A DNA stretch of 64,000 bases, taken from assembly GCF_025717045.1 (NCBI RefSeq), contig NZ_JAOVZN010000005.1:558001-622000 (forward strand), given 5' to 3'. Shown in pieces: positions 26,614 to 34,695 of the stretch (its first letter is position 1; each line of letters begins with the position of its first letter). Made by a program: the position numbers and the translations under genes. The DNA is from Flavobacterium sp. SH_e. Its GTDB lineage: Bacteria > Bacteroidota > Bacteroidia > Flavobacteriales > Flavobacteriaceae. The notes under the pieces were generated by a model. It worked only from the letters and a program-made list of their open reading frames with translations. It did no database searches and had not been told where the DNA came from.

Positions 26614-26717
26614 TTTCACGCAAATTTTACAGATTTAAGAAGATTTGTACCGATTTTTATTTTCTTAGCTTTTAAATCAAAATATAATCTACTTAAATCT
26701 GCAAAATCTGCGTGAAA
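26614..26717. repeat. TTTCACGCAGATTTTGCAGATTTAAG-type long inverted repeat
   Basis: Arms 26614-26639 and 26692-26717 pair over 26 bp with two mismatches. The right arm ends exactly one base before the stop codon of the GH2 gene. The preceding 26540-26612 carries degenerate AACCGCAGAG / ACGCAAAG words. The same arm sequence is seen at 14722-14790. Confidence 0.85.
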
Positions 26718-29540
26718 CTATTTTATACTCAAAGTTGTAGCTCGCAATCCTTTCGCAGAAGCTGACAAAACTACTTCTTTAGCATTTTCATCCTTCTGAA
26801 TGATAATTTGTGCATAACCATTAAAAAGCTTTCTTTTCCAAGATTCTGCTGGTGTTGTTACTTGAATAATTCCTGGATCTGTATTCATAACATCCCAGTC
26901 TTTTGCTTTTTGTAAAGGTGTTGCTGCAATATGAATAGTATTTTTTCCTTGTTTTAAAATAGCCGAATTCAAAACATATTTATGAGCATCTTCTTTACTT
27001 GGTTCAACTTTATTTCCGTTCACAAAAACTACTGTTTCTACTCCTATTTTTTTATAAAAGAAACTTACTACATTCGAAGCTGAATTGTTCTTCAAATCAA
27101 ATTCTCCTTTATAAATGTATGACGGAGCTTGCTTTTTGTAATCACGATCTTTAAATGCTTCTGTCCACTCATTTTCTGAATAATTAGGCAATTGCTGAGG
27201 CAAAGATGCAGTCATTTGCTTTTGTTCCATAAAATTATTTATAGCAACTAAAGCAATATCATTAATAAATTGATCACTTTCTAACGAAGTTGGATCGCCG
27301 TTTCCAACTCCTAAAATTTTTCCTCCTTTTATAGAAAACGTAATTTCATCGTTTGCTGTCGGAATGTGTAATCCATTTTTATCTGTAGATTCAACTGTCA
27401 GAACAGAAACATTTCCTTTTAAAACATTTTCCTTATCTAAAGACAATTTAATGTTATCAGATTTTCCGGTAGTTTTCTGAACGTCTGATAATACTTTTTT
27501 ACCATTTTTGTATCCAACAGCTTCCAAAGTTCCTGGAGTATAATTTACTTTCCATTCTAAATGCCCATTTTGTTCCATTTTCTTTTTTCCTAAACTCTTT
27601 TTGTTAAGGAAAAGCTCTACTTCGTCACAATTTGAATACGCCCAAACATCAATTTCTTTACCCTCCATTCCACTCCAATTCCAATGTGGCAGTAAATGCA
27701 AAACAGGCTCTTTTCGCCACCAAGATTTCAAATAGAAAACATTGTCTTTCGGGAAACCGCAAACATCCATCATTCCGAAATAAGAAGTTACAGACGGCCA
27801 GCCATAAGGCGTTGGTTCTCCACGATAATCAAAACCCGTCCAAATGAACATTCCTGCTAAATATGGCCTTTCGGCGTAGAATTTCCAGCCTTCTTCAATA
27901 CTGTAAAAAGTTGGTCTCGGTTTTTTATCGTAAGCACTTTGGTAATGTTTCGCATCATCTGTAAAATAAATGCCTCTGGTTGCAAAAGTCGAACCTTCCT
28001 CAGTCCCCATTCCTGGCTGCTGTTTAAACTGATTTCTGTGTGCATCTATATCTCCGTTTCCTAAATAATTATAACCCATAATTTCTACAACAGAAGAAAT
28101 TCCGCTTTTAAATCCGCTGCTGATTCCCACAGTTACAGGTCTTGTTGGGTCAATACTTTTACTGAAATCCTGCATTGTATTGGTAATTCTTTCGCCAGTA
28201 ATTCCGCCTTCAATATGCCATTCTTCATTTCCAACCGACCAGCAAAAAATACTTGGATGATTGCGATCGCGTTCCATCATTCGCTGTAAATCATTTAAAT
28301 GATAATCGTTAATTCCCATTAAACGCGTTTCATCAATAACCAACATTCCAAGTTTATCGCAAGCATCCAATAATTCTGGCGTTGGCGGATGATGTGAACA
28401 ACGATAGGCATTTGAGCCCATTTCTTTCAGTTTTGCAATTCTATAATACTGAATTTCATCTGGGAGTGCCGTTCCAATTCCTGCATGATCCTGATGATTG
28501 TTTGTTCCTTTTAGCTTTACGTGTTTTCCGTTAAGAAAAAAACCATTTTCTGGATCAAACTTTATTGTTCTTATTCCAAATGAAGTTTTATAACTGTCAA
28601 TTACTTTTCCTTCAATTTTTATTTCTGTCATTAACTGATACAAATTAGGCGAATCAATATCCCACAAAAGTGGATTTTTGACATTCAATTTTGATGAATA
28701 GGCATTTGTTTTATAAAATTCTGGAGCTGAAACATTTTCAGAATTTGTTGCAACTTGTTTTCCAGAAACATCCAAAATAATTTGACTTATTTCGACATTT
28801 CCTTTAAAATGACCTTTGTTCTCCAATTTTACTTCTGCAGTAATTAACGCATTATCATTTGTAATTTCTGATGTAACGTAAGTCCCGTTTTGTGCCACAT
28901 GAAGCAGATTTGTTTTCTGAAGATAAACATGTCTATAAATTCCTGCTCCTTCATAAAACCAACCTTCTTCCATTGAAGCATCTACACGGACAACTATTGT
29001 ATTTTCTCCACCATAATTTACGTAAGCCGTTACATCATACTCAAAACCATTATAACCGCTTTCTTCTGTACCTAAATAGAATCCGTTGAAAAAGACTTTT
29101 GAATTCCTAAAAACGCCATCAAATTTTAGAGAAATAATTTTCCCTAAATCTTCATTCGGAATATTAATCTTTTTTCTGTACCAGCCAATACTTTTCTCTG
29201 GGAAATTTTTTCCTGCTGATTTGAATCCGTGGCTAAAACTTGCACTTTCGCTAAAAGGCTGTTCAACTGCCCAATCGTGTGGCAAATCTAATTTTCTCCA
29301 AGCACGATCATCAAACCCTGAAGCTGCTGGTCCGTCACCAAATCCGGTTTTGGTTAAATAGGAAAAATAGCCTTCTGCATGGCCAAAATCTTTTTTTGTA
29401 TCATATAAATGTCCGAATGAAAACCGCCAATCTTTATCAATCAAAATAAGTTCTCTTCCTGATTTATTTTGCGCTAATAAATGGAATGAACATAGAAGAA
29501 ATAAGTAAAAAATCGTTTTTTGGGTAAAAGTGGTTTTCAT
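26718..29540 (-). CDS. Glycoside hydrolase family 2 (beta-galactosidase-like)
   Basis: Protein of 940 residues with a signal peptide (LFLLCSFHLLAQ). Sugar-binding and immunoglobulin-like domains (about 25-335) precede the TIM barrel. Acid/base Glu is E439 in SVGNEEW; the nucleophile is probably E514 in GTEEGST. HLEWKVNY and WDVMNTDPGII mark extra C-terminal domains. Members cleave terminal beta-galactose, mannose or glucuronate from plant or algal glycans; specificity is open. No SusC/SusD genes are in the window, so it is not in an obvious utilisation locus. The protein would act in the periplasm or be secreted. Confidence 0.93.
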   Translation of the reverse strand: MKTTFTQKTIFYLFLLCSFHLLAQNKSGRELILIDKDWRFSFGHLYDTKKDFGHAEGYFSYLTKTGFGDGPAASGFDDRAWRKLDLPHDWAVEQPFSESASFSHGFKSAGKNFPEKSIGWYRKKINIPNEDLGKIISLKFDGVFRNSKVFFNGFYLGTEESGYNGFEYDVTAYVNYGGENTIVVRVDASMEEGWFYEGAGIYRHVYLQKTNLLHVAQNGTYVTSEITNDNALITAEVKLENKGHFKGNVEISQIILDVSGKQVATNSENVSAPEFYKTNAYSSKLNVKNPLLWDIDSPNLYQLMTEIKIEGKVIDSYKTSFGIRTIKFDPENGFFLNGKHVKLKGTNNHQDHAGIGTALPDEIQYYRIAKLKEMGSNAYRCSHHPPTPELLDACDKLGMLVIDETRLMGINDYHLNDLQRMMERDRNHPSIFCWSVGNEEWHIEGGITGERITNTMQDFSKSIDPTRPVTVGISSGFKSGISSVVEIMGYNYLGNGDIDAHRNQFKQQPGMGTEEGSTFATRGIYFTDDAKHYQSAYDKKPRPTFYSIEEGWKFYAERPYLAGMFIWTGFDYRGEPTPYGWPSVTSYFGMMDVCGFPKDNVFYLKSWWRKEPVLHLLPHWNWSGMEGKEIDVWAYSNCDEVELFLNKKSLGKKKMEQNGHLEWKVNYTPGTLEAVGYKNGKKVLSDVQKTTGKSDNIKLSLDKENVLKGNVSVLTVESTDKNGLHIPTANDEITFSIKGGKILGVGNGDPTSLESDQFINDIALVAINNFMEQKQMTASLPQQLPNYSENEWTEAFKDRDYKKQAPSYIYKGEFDLKNNSASNVVSFFYKKIGVETVVFVNGNKVEPSKEDAHKYVLNSAILKQGKNTIHIAATPLQKAKDWDVMNTDPGIIQVTTPAESWKRKLFNGYAQIIIQKDENAKEVVLSASAKGLRATTLSIK

Positions 29541-29751
29541 GAGTTTGGTTGTTAGTAAATCAAATAGCGATAAAAATAAGGCTTTTGGAGAACAAACATT
29601 AATAGTATTTTATCAAAATATGATAACTCGTTCATACCAAATGTTTCTATAACGAGATTTAAAATTTAGAATGAATCTAATGGCTTCATATTCAAAAATG
29701 ATTTTCTTTTGATGTAATTTTATATTGAAAATCTTAAAAAGCAATTATACG

Positions 29752-30132
29752 ATGAGTACTATTATTAATGAAAATAGACTCCAGACAACTTTTAAAAACC
29801 TAGATCATAAGATTAATAAACTTAATGATCAAAAGATTGTGGCTTTTTTTGAATCTTTAGGATTGTTAGAAAGAAAAGATGTTCCGAAAGACTTTTTGAA
29901 TTGGGAAAACATATTAATCGTTGTTCCAAATCGACATGTTTCGCACGAATTGAAATATTATAAATATACGATTTCACGAATTTCATTTTTAACAAATCCT
30001 TACGCAGATCAAATTCATATTTACGATCTCAAAGATTGGAAAAGCGCATCGGGAAACAAAACGCAGTTTCAGATTAGAGAAATGCTGAAAACGAGTTTTG
30101 GAGGTGTGAAGAAAGTTATTAAGGAGTCTTAG
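29752..30132 (+). CDS. Hypothetical protein
   Basis: Protein of 126 residues starting MSTIINENRL; a second ATG 27 bases upstream adds a run without domain character. It is basic and soluble, with LNDQKIVAFFESLGLLERKD, ILIVVPNRHVSHELKYY, IHIYDLKDWKS and FGGVKKVI. No known family recognised. A terminator and a large repeat follow, so it is a one-gene transcript. Confidence 0.6.
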   Translation: MSTIINENRLQTTFKNLDHKINKLNDQKIVAFFESLGLLERKDVPKDFLNWENILIVVPNRHVSHELKYYKYTISRISFLTNPYADQIHIYDLKDWKSASGNKTQFQIREMLKTSFGGVKKVIKES

Positions 30133-30162
30133 AAAAGAATTAAAAATCTGGAATTAAAAATT

Positions 30163-30192
30163 AAAAGTCCGATCTTCTTGATTGGACTTTTG
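30163..30192 (+). terminator. Terminator of the hypothetical gene
   Basis: AAAAGTCCGATC/GATTGGACTTTT, 12 bp with one wobble, loop TTCTT, followed by a T-run, 30 bases after the stop. Confidence 0.8.
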
Positions 30193-30196
30193 TTTT

Positions 30197-30286
30197 AACC
30201 GCAAAGGCCGCAAAGATTTACGCAAGGTTCGCAAAGTTTTTTAATTCTTAGCGTGCTTAGCGTAAATCTTTGCGGCCTTTGCGGTT
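30197..30286. repeat. 27-bp perfect inverted repeat, CGCAAAGG family
   Basis: Arms 30197-30223 and 30260-30286 are exact reverse complements over 27 bp, starting AACCGCAAAGGCCGCAAAG; the 36-base loop between contains further degenerate GTTCGCAAAG and GCGTGCTTAG words. It lies between the terminator of the plus gene and the stop of the TlpA gene (8 bases away). The same family is at 14614-14697. Confidence 0.92.
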
Positions 30287-30294
30287 TAATAAAA

Positions 30295-30819
30295 CTACTG
30301 TACCTCTAAAAGTTCTTTAATTTTTGCTTCTAAAGCCTGTCCATGAATATTTTTTGCTAAAATGATTCCGTTTTTATCAATCAAAAAGTTCAACGGAACA
30401 GATTGCAGCATATAATCTCCTACAACTGGAGATTGCCAGTATTTTAAATCACTAACGTTTGTCCAAGGTAATTTCCCTTTTGCGATCGCTCCAGTCCATA
30501 ATGGCTTTTTGGTATCCATAGAAACTCCGTAAATAGATAATTTGTCTGGATAAGCATTATTCAGTTTTATTAATAATGGCTGTTCTTTAATGCAAGGCCC
30601 GCACCAAGAAGCCCAAAAGTCAACTAAAACTAAAGTTCCTCTTAAAGAAGAAAGTGCAACTTTCTCCCCTTTTGTATCTGGAAGATCGATTTCTGGAGCA
30701 ATATCTCCAACATCTACACCTACAACTTGAGCTTTAGAACTGGTAATTACACAACATAAAAATGTTGCAATAAGTAAAGTTTTTTTTTCATAATTAAGTT
30801 TATTATTTGGGGTTTTCAA
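30295..30819 (-). CDS. TlpA-like thioredoxin-family protein
   Basis: Protein of 174 residues with a signal peptide (KTLLIATFLCCVITSSKAQ) and a thioredoxin fold. The redox centre is CGPC in FWASWCGPCIKEQP; the cis-Pro region is VPLNFLIDKNGII. TlpA/ResA proteins reduce disulfides or mature cytochromes in the periplasm. It stands alone on the minus strand. A large inverted repeat (30840-30939) sits directly upstream of its start; if a TATATTTG box at 30984-30991 is the promoter, that repeat would be in the 5' leader. Confidence 0.92.
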   Translation of the reverse strand: MKTPNNKLNYEKKTLLIATFLCCVITSSKAQVVGVDVGDIAPEIDLPDTKGEKVALSSLRGTLVLVDFWASWCGPCIKEQPLLIKLNNAYPDKLSIYGVSMDTKKPLWTGAIAKGKLPWTNVSDLKYWQSPVVGDYMLQSVPLNFLIDKNGIILAKNIHGQALEAKIKELLEVQ

Positions 30820-30839
30820 TCTTGTAATCAGTTTACTTC

Positions 30840-30939
30840 TGTCATTTCGACGAAGGAGAAATCACACCAGATGCTCGACAAAGATTGTCGATTCTCTTTG
30901 CAGATTCTCGAGTGTGATTTCTCCTTCGTCAAAATGACA
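30840..30939. repeat. Long inverted repeat GTCATTTCGACGAAGGAGAA, in a divergent gap
   Basis: Arms 30840-30867 and 30912-30939 pair over 28 bp with one mismatch; the interior has a second, less exact foldback (GATGCTCGACAAAG and CTTTGCAGATTCTCGAG). The whole unit is about 100 bases with no coding frame and lies just upstream of the TlpA start. It is unlike the other repeat families here, which sit at gene ends. The size and shape resemble a REP/BIME- or MITE-type element; no transposase is in the window. Confidence 0.85.
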
Positions 30940-31063
30940 AAAATGATAACCAACCTTTACACTTTTACAAGATTATTCAAAGGCAAATATAAATTTTCTT
31001 TCATAAAACAGCTAGCTTTCCACGATTCCAATCATAAAATTATCCTAAATATTTTTCTCTTAA

Positions 31064-31093
31064 TTGATATATCGGGAAAAGTCGATATATTTG
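31064..31093 (+). promoter_or_regulatory. Promoter of the ArsR-type gene with embedded operator
   Basis: TTG at 31064-31066, 19 bases, then TATATTTG at 31086-31093: an exact Bacteroidota promoter. Inside it lies an inverted repeat ATATATCG (31067-31074) and CGATATAT (31083-31090), the shape of an ArsR-family operator. The start codon at 31098 is only 4 bases beyond the -7 box, so transcription probably starts at or next to the ATG. Confidence 0.75.
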
Positions 31094-31097
31094 CATC

Positions 31098-31400
31098 ATG
31101 GAAACGATAGAAATTTTTAAAGCATTATCCAACAAGTCCAGATTACAAATGCTGGAATGGCTAAAAGAACCCGAAATTAACTTTCCGGGACAGCTTGAAC
31201 ATGCCGGATTTGAGCATGGTGTCTGCGTTGGGCAGATTCAAGCTAAAGCTGGTTTGACACAATCCACAGTATCCGAATACCTGTCTATTTTACAGCGCGC
31301 TGGTTTTATTGAAGCTAAACGTGTTGGACAATGGACTTATTATAAACGTAACGAAGGTGCCTTTGAAGCACTTAGTAAATTAATTCAATCTAATTTGTAA
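31098..31400 (+). CDS. ArsR-family transcriptional regulator
   Basis: Protein of 100 residues, a winged helix of the ArsR type: METIEIFKALSNKSRLQML, then helix-turn-helix VGQIQAKAGLTQSTVSEYLSIL and the wing KRVGQWTYYKRNEGA. There is no metal-binding CxC. One Cys (C43, EHGVCVGQ) lies at the start of the recognition region, where a thiol can sense electrophiles in other ArsR proteins; this is inference. It is 7 bases upstream of an old yellow enzyme gene, so the two form an operon, and its probable operator overlaps the promoter. Confidence 0.92.
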   Translation: METIEIFKALSNKSRLQMLEWLKEPEINFPGQLEHAGFEHGVCVGQIQAKAGLTQSTVSEYLSILQRAGFIEAKRVGQWTYYKRNEGAFEALSKLIQSNL

Positions 31401-31407
31401 AATTACT

Positions 31408-32514
31408 ATGAGTACAAACAACCTCTTTTCAGAATTTAACTTAAAATCGTTAAATCTGAAAAACCGAATCGTAATGGCGCCAATGACGCGCTCTTTTTCT
31501 CCTAACGGAGTCCCAACTGATGAAGTCGCAGCTTATTACCAAAAAAGAGCTGAAGGCGAAGTTGGCTTAATTTTATCTGAAGGAACTGTTATTGACAGAA
31601 AATCTTCTTCTAATGATGCTAATGTTCCTCATTTTTATGGCGATTTAGCTTTAAACGGATGGAAAAAAGTAATTGACGAAGTTCATGCTGCGGGCGGAAA
31701 AATGGCTCCGCAAATCTGGCATATGGGAATTATGGACAACCATCATTCTGGATGGGTTCCGCCTGTTCCATTTGAAGGTCCATCTGGATTAAACCGACCT
31801 GATTTTAGAAATGGTGTTGCCATGTCTGAAAAAGATATTGAAGACACAATTCTAGCTTTTGGTAAAGCAGCGGCCGATGCAAAAAGACTAGGCTTTGACA
31901 CTGTTGAAATTCACGGTGCACACGGCTATTTAATTGACCAATTCTTTAGAGCTGAAACAAACTTACGTGAAGATATTTACGGAGGAAAAACACTTCCTGA
32001 GCGTAATCGTTTTGCAATTGAAGTGATAAAAGAAGTGAGAAAGCAAGTTGGAAATGATTTTGCTGTAATTATGAGATTTTCTCAATTCAAACCTTCTGAT
32101 TACAATTATAAATTGGCTAAAAATCCGCAAGAATTAGAAGCTTGGCTTACTCCTCTTGTTGACGCTGGAGTCGATATTATTCACGCATCACAACGTCGTT
32201 TCTGGGAACCAGAATTTGAAGATTCTGATTTGAATTTTGCTGGATGGGCTAAAAAAGTTACTGGAGCGCCAACGATTACGGTAGGTTCTGTCGGTTTATC
32301 TGGTGATTTCTTTGGTGCATTTGCTGGAGAAAGTTCACAGCCAACTTCTTTAGAAGAATTAAACAGACGTTTCGATAGAGGGGATTTTGATTTAGTTGCT
32401 GTTGGAAGACCTCTTTTATCAGATCCGAATTGGGTTGCTAAGATTAAAGCAGGAAAAACAGATGAGCTAAAAGGATTCAGTAAAGAAGCTCTAGTACAGT
32501 TGGTTTTAGAATAA
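31408..32514 (+). CDS. Old yellow enzyme family NADH:flavin oxidoreductase (NemA-like)
   Basis: Protein of 368 residues, FMN-binding TIM barrel. Seen: RIVMAPMTRSFSPNGVPTDEV, the flavin/substrate segment EIHGAHGYLIDQFFRAETN, and VGRPLLSDPNWVAKI. OYE enzymes reduce the C=C of alpha,beta-unsaturated carbonyls, maleimides and nitro compounds with NAD(P)H. In E. coli nemA is controlled by an electrophile-sensing repressor; here the preceding ArsR gene with one Cys probably plays that part. Coding regions are 7 bases apart. Confidence 0.93.
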   Translation: MSTNNLFSEFNLKSLNLKNRIVMAPMTRSFSPNGVPTDEVAAYYQKRAEGEVGLILSEGTVIDRKSSSNDANVPHFYGDLALNGWKKVIDEVHAAGGKMAPQIWHMGIMDNHHSGWVPPVPFEGPSGLNRPDFRNGVAMSEKDIEDTILAFGKAAADAKRLGFDTVEIHGAHGYLIDQFFRAETNLREDIYGGKTLPERNRFAIEVIKEVRKQVGNDFAVIMRFSQFKPSDYNYKLAKNPQELEAWLTPLVDAGVDIIHASQRRFWEPEFEDSDLNFAGWAKKVTGAPTITVGSVGLSGDFFGAFAGESSQPTSLEELNRRFDRGDFDLVAVGRPLLSDPNWVAKIKAGKTDELKGFSKEALVQLVLE

Positions 32515-32519
32515 TTTTT

Positions 32520-32577
32520 TTGGGTTCAAAGCTGCAAAGGCTCAAAGGGACAAAATTTCCTTTTGAACCTTTGTTTT
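32520..32577. repeat. AAAGGCTCAAAGG/CCTTTTGAACCTTT hairpin
   Basis: A short copy of the AAAGGTTC family, beginning 8 bases after the OYE stop. Arms 32536-32548 and 32559-32572 can pair, and a T-run follows on the plus strand, so the repeat itself may terminate the operon. Confidence 0.7.
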
Positions 32578-32621
32578 TTTTTATTAATACAGAAATAAAT
32601 TTGTTTACAATTTTGACCCTA

Positions 32622-32662
32622 AATAAAAAAGGGATAAAACAAAACGCTTTATCCCTTTCTGC
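32622..32662 (-). terminator. Terminator of the acyltransferase gene
   Basis: AAAGGGATAAA/TTTATCCCTTT perfect 11-bp stem around a 9-base loop, followed on the minus strand by a T-run. Confidence 0.85.
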
Positions 32663-32702
32663 ATTTGTAACTAACAAAAATTACAAACTCTAAAAAAACT
32701 CT

Positions 32703-33845
32703 TTATGCTGTTATTGACTTTTTATTTTGAAACTTCTTTACTAACCAATTTCTAATTGGTTCATCGTATAATTTCAAACATACAAAAGCCAATATTATGG
32801 TCACAATTAAAACTCCGATTCCTTCTAAATATCCTTTTTCCATAGTTACTTTATTATCAACAACCCAAGCTGTAAACCAATAAATTAATGGATAATGTGT
32901 AATGTAAATTGGATATGAAATATCTCCTAGAAGTTTACAAATTTTAAGAGAGAATTCATTTTTAATCTCTCCTCCTGCTCCAATTGCAACAATAACTGGA
33001 AAAATTAAAATAATACAGATTGATTCGTACAAACCATTTATCCAAAGGCTATTTTCGTCTCCAAATCTTGGCAATGCTAAAACAATTGTGATTAAAATAC
33101 TGCAAATCCAAAAAGCATTTTTTACATGAATCAATTTCCCTAAACGGCATAATAAAACTCCAGCAAAAAACGGATACAATAAACGTGTGAACCCAACATT
33201 CATTTGTTCCAAATTCAGCGACCATCCTCCGATTACGTCGCCTTTTGGTCCAAAAACAGTATAATTAATTAACAGTCCGGCAAATATCAGTACAAAAACT
33301 GATAGCACTTTATTCGAAAACTTACGAAAGATTAGGGCGTACAAGATATTTGCAATATATTCGAAAAAAAGTGACCACGCCGGACCGTTTAAAGGATGCA
33401 TTTCTCCCCAACCTCTAATTTCTAATGAAGGCGGAATTGGCAACAATGTAAATCCGATGATCATTGTTAAAATAACTTTCCATACTTCCATTCCTGCGAT
33501 TTGCGGAAAAAGTATATCTGAAGCCTGAAAGTAATAAAAGATAGCCCCAATAATCATTCCCACGATTACCATTGGCTGTAAACGGATTAAACGACGTTTG
33601 TAAAATTCCCATTGTCCCATTTTTCCCCAGCGATCGTCATACGCATAAGCGACAACAAATCCAGACAAAAGGAAAAAGAAATCAACAGCTAGATATCCGT
33701 GATTTATAATTTGAACAAAACGATTTCCGCCAGCAAAAGCTTCAAAAATATGAAAAGCAACAACTAGAATTGCCGCTACACCACGCAGGCCATCAAGTAT
33801 TTCGTAGTGTTTTTTAGGTGTAATATCAGATGAAATTGAACTCAT
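32703..33845 (-). CDS. Acyltransferase 3 family membrane protein
   Basis: Protein of 380 residues with about ten predicted membrane helices. The signature of the acyltransferase 3 (OafA/NolL/OatA) family is at the start: LDGLRGVAAILVVAFHIF, with the conserved His. RRLIRLQP and HPLNGPAWSLFFE follow. Such proteins move acetyl or other acyl groups onto sugars of lipopolysaccharide or exopolysaccharide at the inner membrane. It precedes the DUF1349 and GH3 genes in the minus-strand order, in a sugar-related stretch. Confidence 0.93.
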   Translation of the reverse strand: MSSISSDITPKKHYEILDGLRGVAAILVVAFHIFEAFAGGNRFVQIINHGYLAVDFFFLLSGFVVAYAYDDRWGKMGQWEFYKRRLIRLQPMVIVGMIIGAIFYYFQASDILFPQIAGMEVWKVILTMIIGFTLLPIPPSLEIRGWGEMHPLNGPAWSLFFEYIANILYALIFRKFSNKVLSVFVLIFAGLLINYTVFGPKGDVIGGWSLNLEQMNVGFTRLLYPFFAGVLLCRLGKLIHVKNAFWICSILITIVLALPRFGDENSLWINGLYESICIILIFPVIVAIGAGGEIKNEFSLKICKLLGDISYPIYITHYPLIYWFTAWVVDNKVTMEKGYLEGIGVLIVTIILAFVCLKLYDEPIRNWLVKKFQNKKSITA

Positions 33846-33847
33846 AT

Positions 33848-33909
33848 AAAAATGGTTAATTATTAATGGTTAATTGAATTAATAATTGATAATTTACAAT
33901 TAACAATTA
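33848..33909. repeat. TAATGGTTAATTG repeat and hairpin
   Basis: The 64-base gap between two minus-strand genes holds two TAATGGTTAATTG-type units and their reverse complement (ATTGATAATT, AATTAACAATT), forming an imperfect hairpin that ends at the next gene's stop. Confidence 0.5.
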
Positions 33910-34557
33910 TTATTGATGATTTTTAAGCCATTCTGTTCTTCTTTGATCAGGTAAATGTTTTACAGAGAAGTTTTCGAATTTCGCTTCAAAGCCTTTTCCG
34001 TCTGGAGAAGCGGCCATTAAGCCAACCATTACTGGCGTGTTATCTTGTAAAGGAGCATTTCTAGTCATGATGTAGTTTTTGTCATCAAAAGAATAGAATA
34101 TTTCAACAGCATCTAATCTTCTAACGGCTTTAATCCAAATAAATGGCGGTACTTTATCGAGAGTCGTTACACTCCAATCGCTTTTATCGTGTGTAACAAC
34201 TGTGCTAACATTGAATTTTCCGTCAACAAACTCCACACCTGTTTTGATATAGTTTTTTTCGTCAATACGAATCATTAATCCCATTTGATCAAAACGAGCA
34301 ATGTAATTTCCAGTCAATTTAACTTTTGCTTCAAATTCGCCTCCATAATTAGCGTAATAAAAAGGTGCATCATCAACTGTGAATCCATAATGCGAAATCC
34401 TCCAATAATCGCTATTTGCAGTAACATTCATAATTAATGCATTGTTTTTAATTTCCCATTTTTCAGGCTCATTAAACCATTGCATTTTATTCAGGCTCTG
34501 TGCTGAAATATTTTGGCACAAAACAAGTCCAATTGTAAAAAATAATATTCGTTTCAT
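33910..34557 (-). CDS. Secreted DUF1349 (YesU-like) protein
   Basis: Protein of 215 residues with a signal peptide (MKRILFFTIGLVLCQNISAQ). The DUF1349 fold is a concanavalin-like beta sandwich: LNKMQWFNEPEKWEI, FEAKVKLTGNYIARFDQMGLM, KTGVEFVDGKF, ATPDGKGFEAKFENFSVKHL-like end. Members bind or process carbohydrates, and YesU lies in a rhamnogalacturonan locus of Bacillus. It is downstream of the GH3 gene on the same strand with two hairpins between, so they may be regulated apart. Confidence 0.88.
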   Translation of the reverse strand: MKRILFFTIGLVLCQNISAQSLNKMQWFNEPEKWEIKNNALIMNVTANSDYWRISHYGFTVDDAPFYYANYGGEFEAKVKLTGNYIARFDQMGLMIRIDEKNYIKTGVEFVDGKFNVSTVVTHDKSDWSVTTLDKVPPFIWIKAVRRLDAVEIFYSFDDKNYIMTRNAPLQDNTPVMVGLMAASPDGKGFEAKFENFSVKHLPDQRRTEWLKNHQ

Positions 34558-34580
34558 TTTATTTGATCCTTAATTTTCAA

Positions 34581-34607
34581 AAAGTAAAACTTCTAACGTT
34601 TTACTTT
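34581..34607 (-). other. Hairpin between GH3 and DUF1349 genes
   Basis: Perfect 10-bp stem AAAGTAAAAC/GTTTTACTTT, loop TTCTAAC, just upstream of the DUF1349 gene; could be a repeat fragment or a leader structure. Confidence 0.5.
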
Positions 34608-34632
34608 TAACCTCTAACTTTTGAAGACAAAA

Positions 34633-34666
34633 GCAAAGCTGCAAATTTTGACACTTGCAGCTTTAC
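34633..34666 (-). terminator. Terminator of the GH3 gene
   Basis: AAAGCTGCAA/TTGCAGCTTT stem, 10 bp around a 10-base loop, followed by a short T-run on the minus strand and lying 30 bases after the GH3 stop. Confidence 0.7.
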
Positions 34667-34695
34667 AAACCAACCAATTTTTAGAAATAAAAAAC

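Noticed and set aside
30840..30939. Insertion sequence remnant with terminal repeats
   Set aside because: Too short for a transposase, no coding remnant and no clear target duplication; kept as a repeat element only.
31021..31100. tRNA or small RNA gene upstream of the arsR gene
   Set aside because: The foldback is accounted for by the operator; no cloverleaf or terminator was found.
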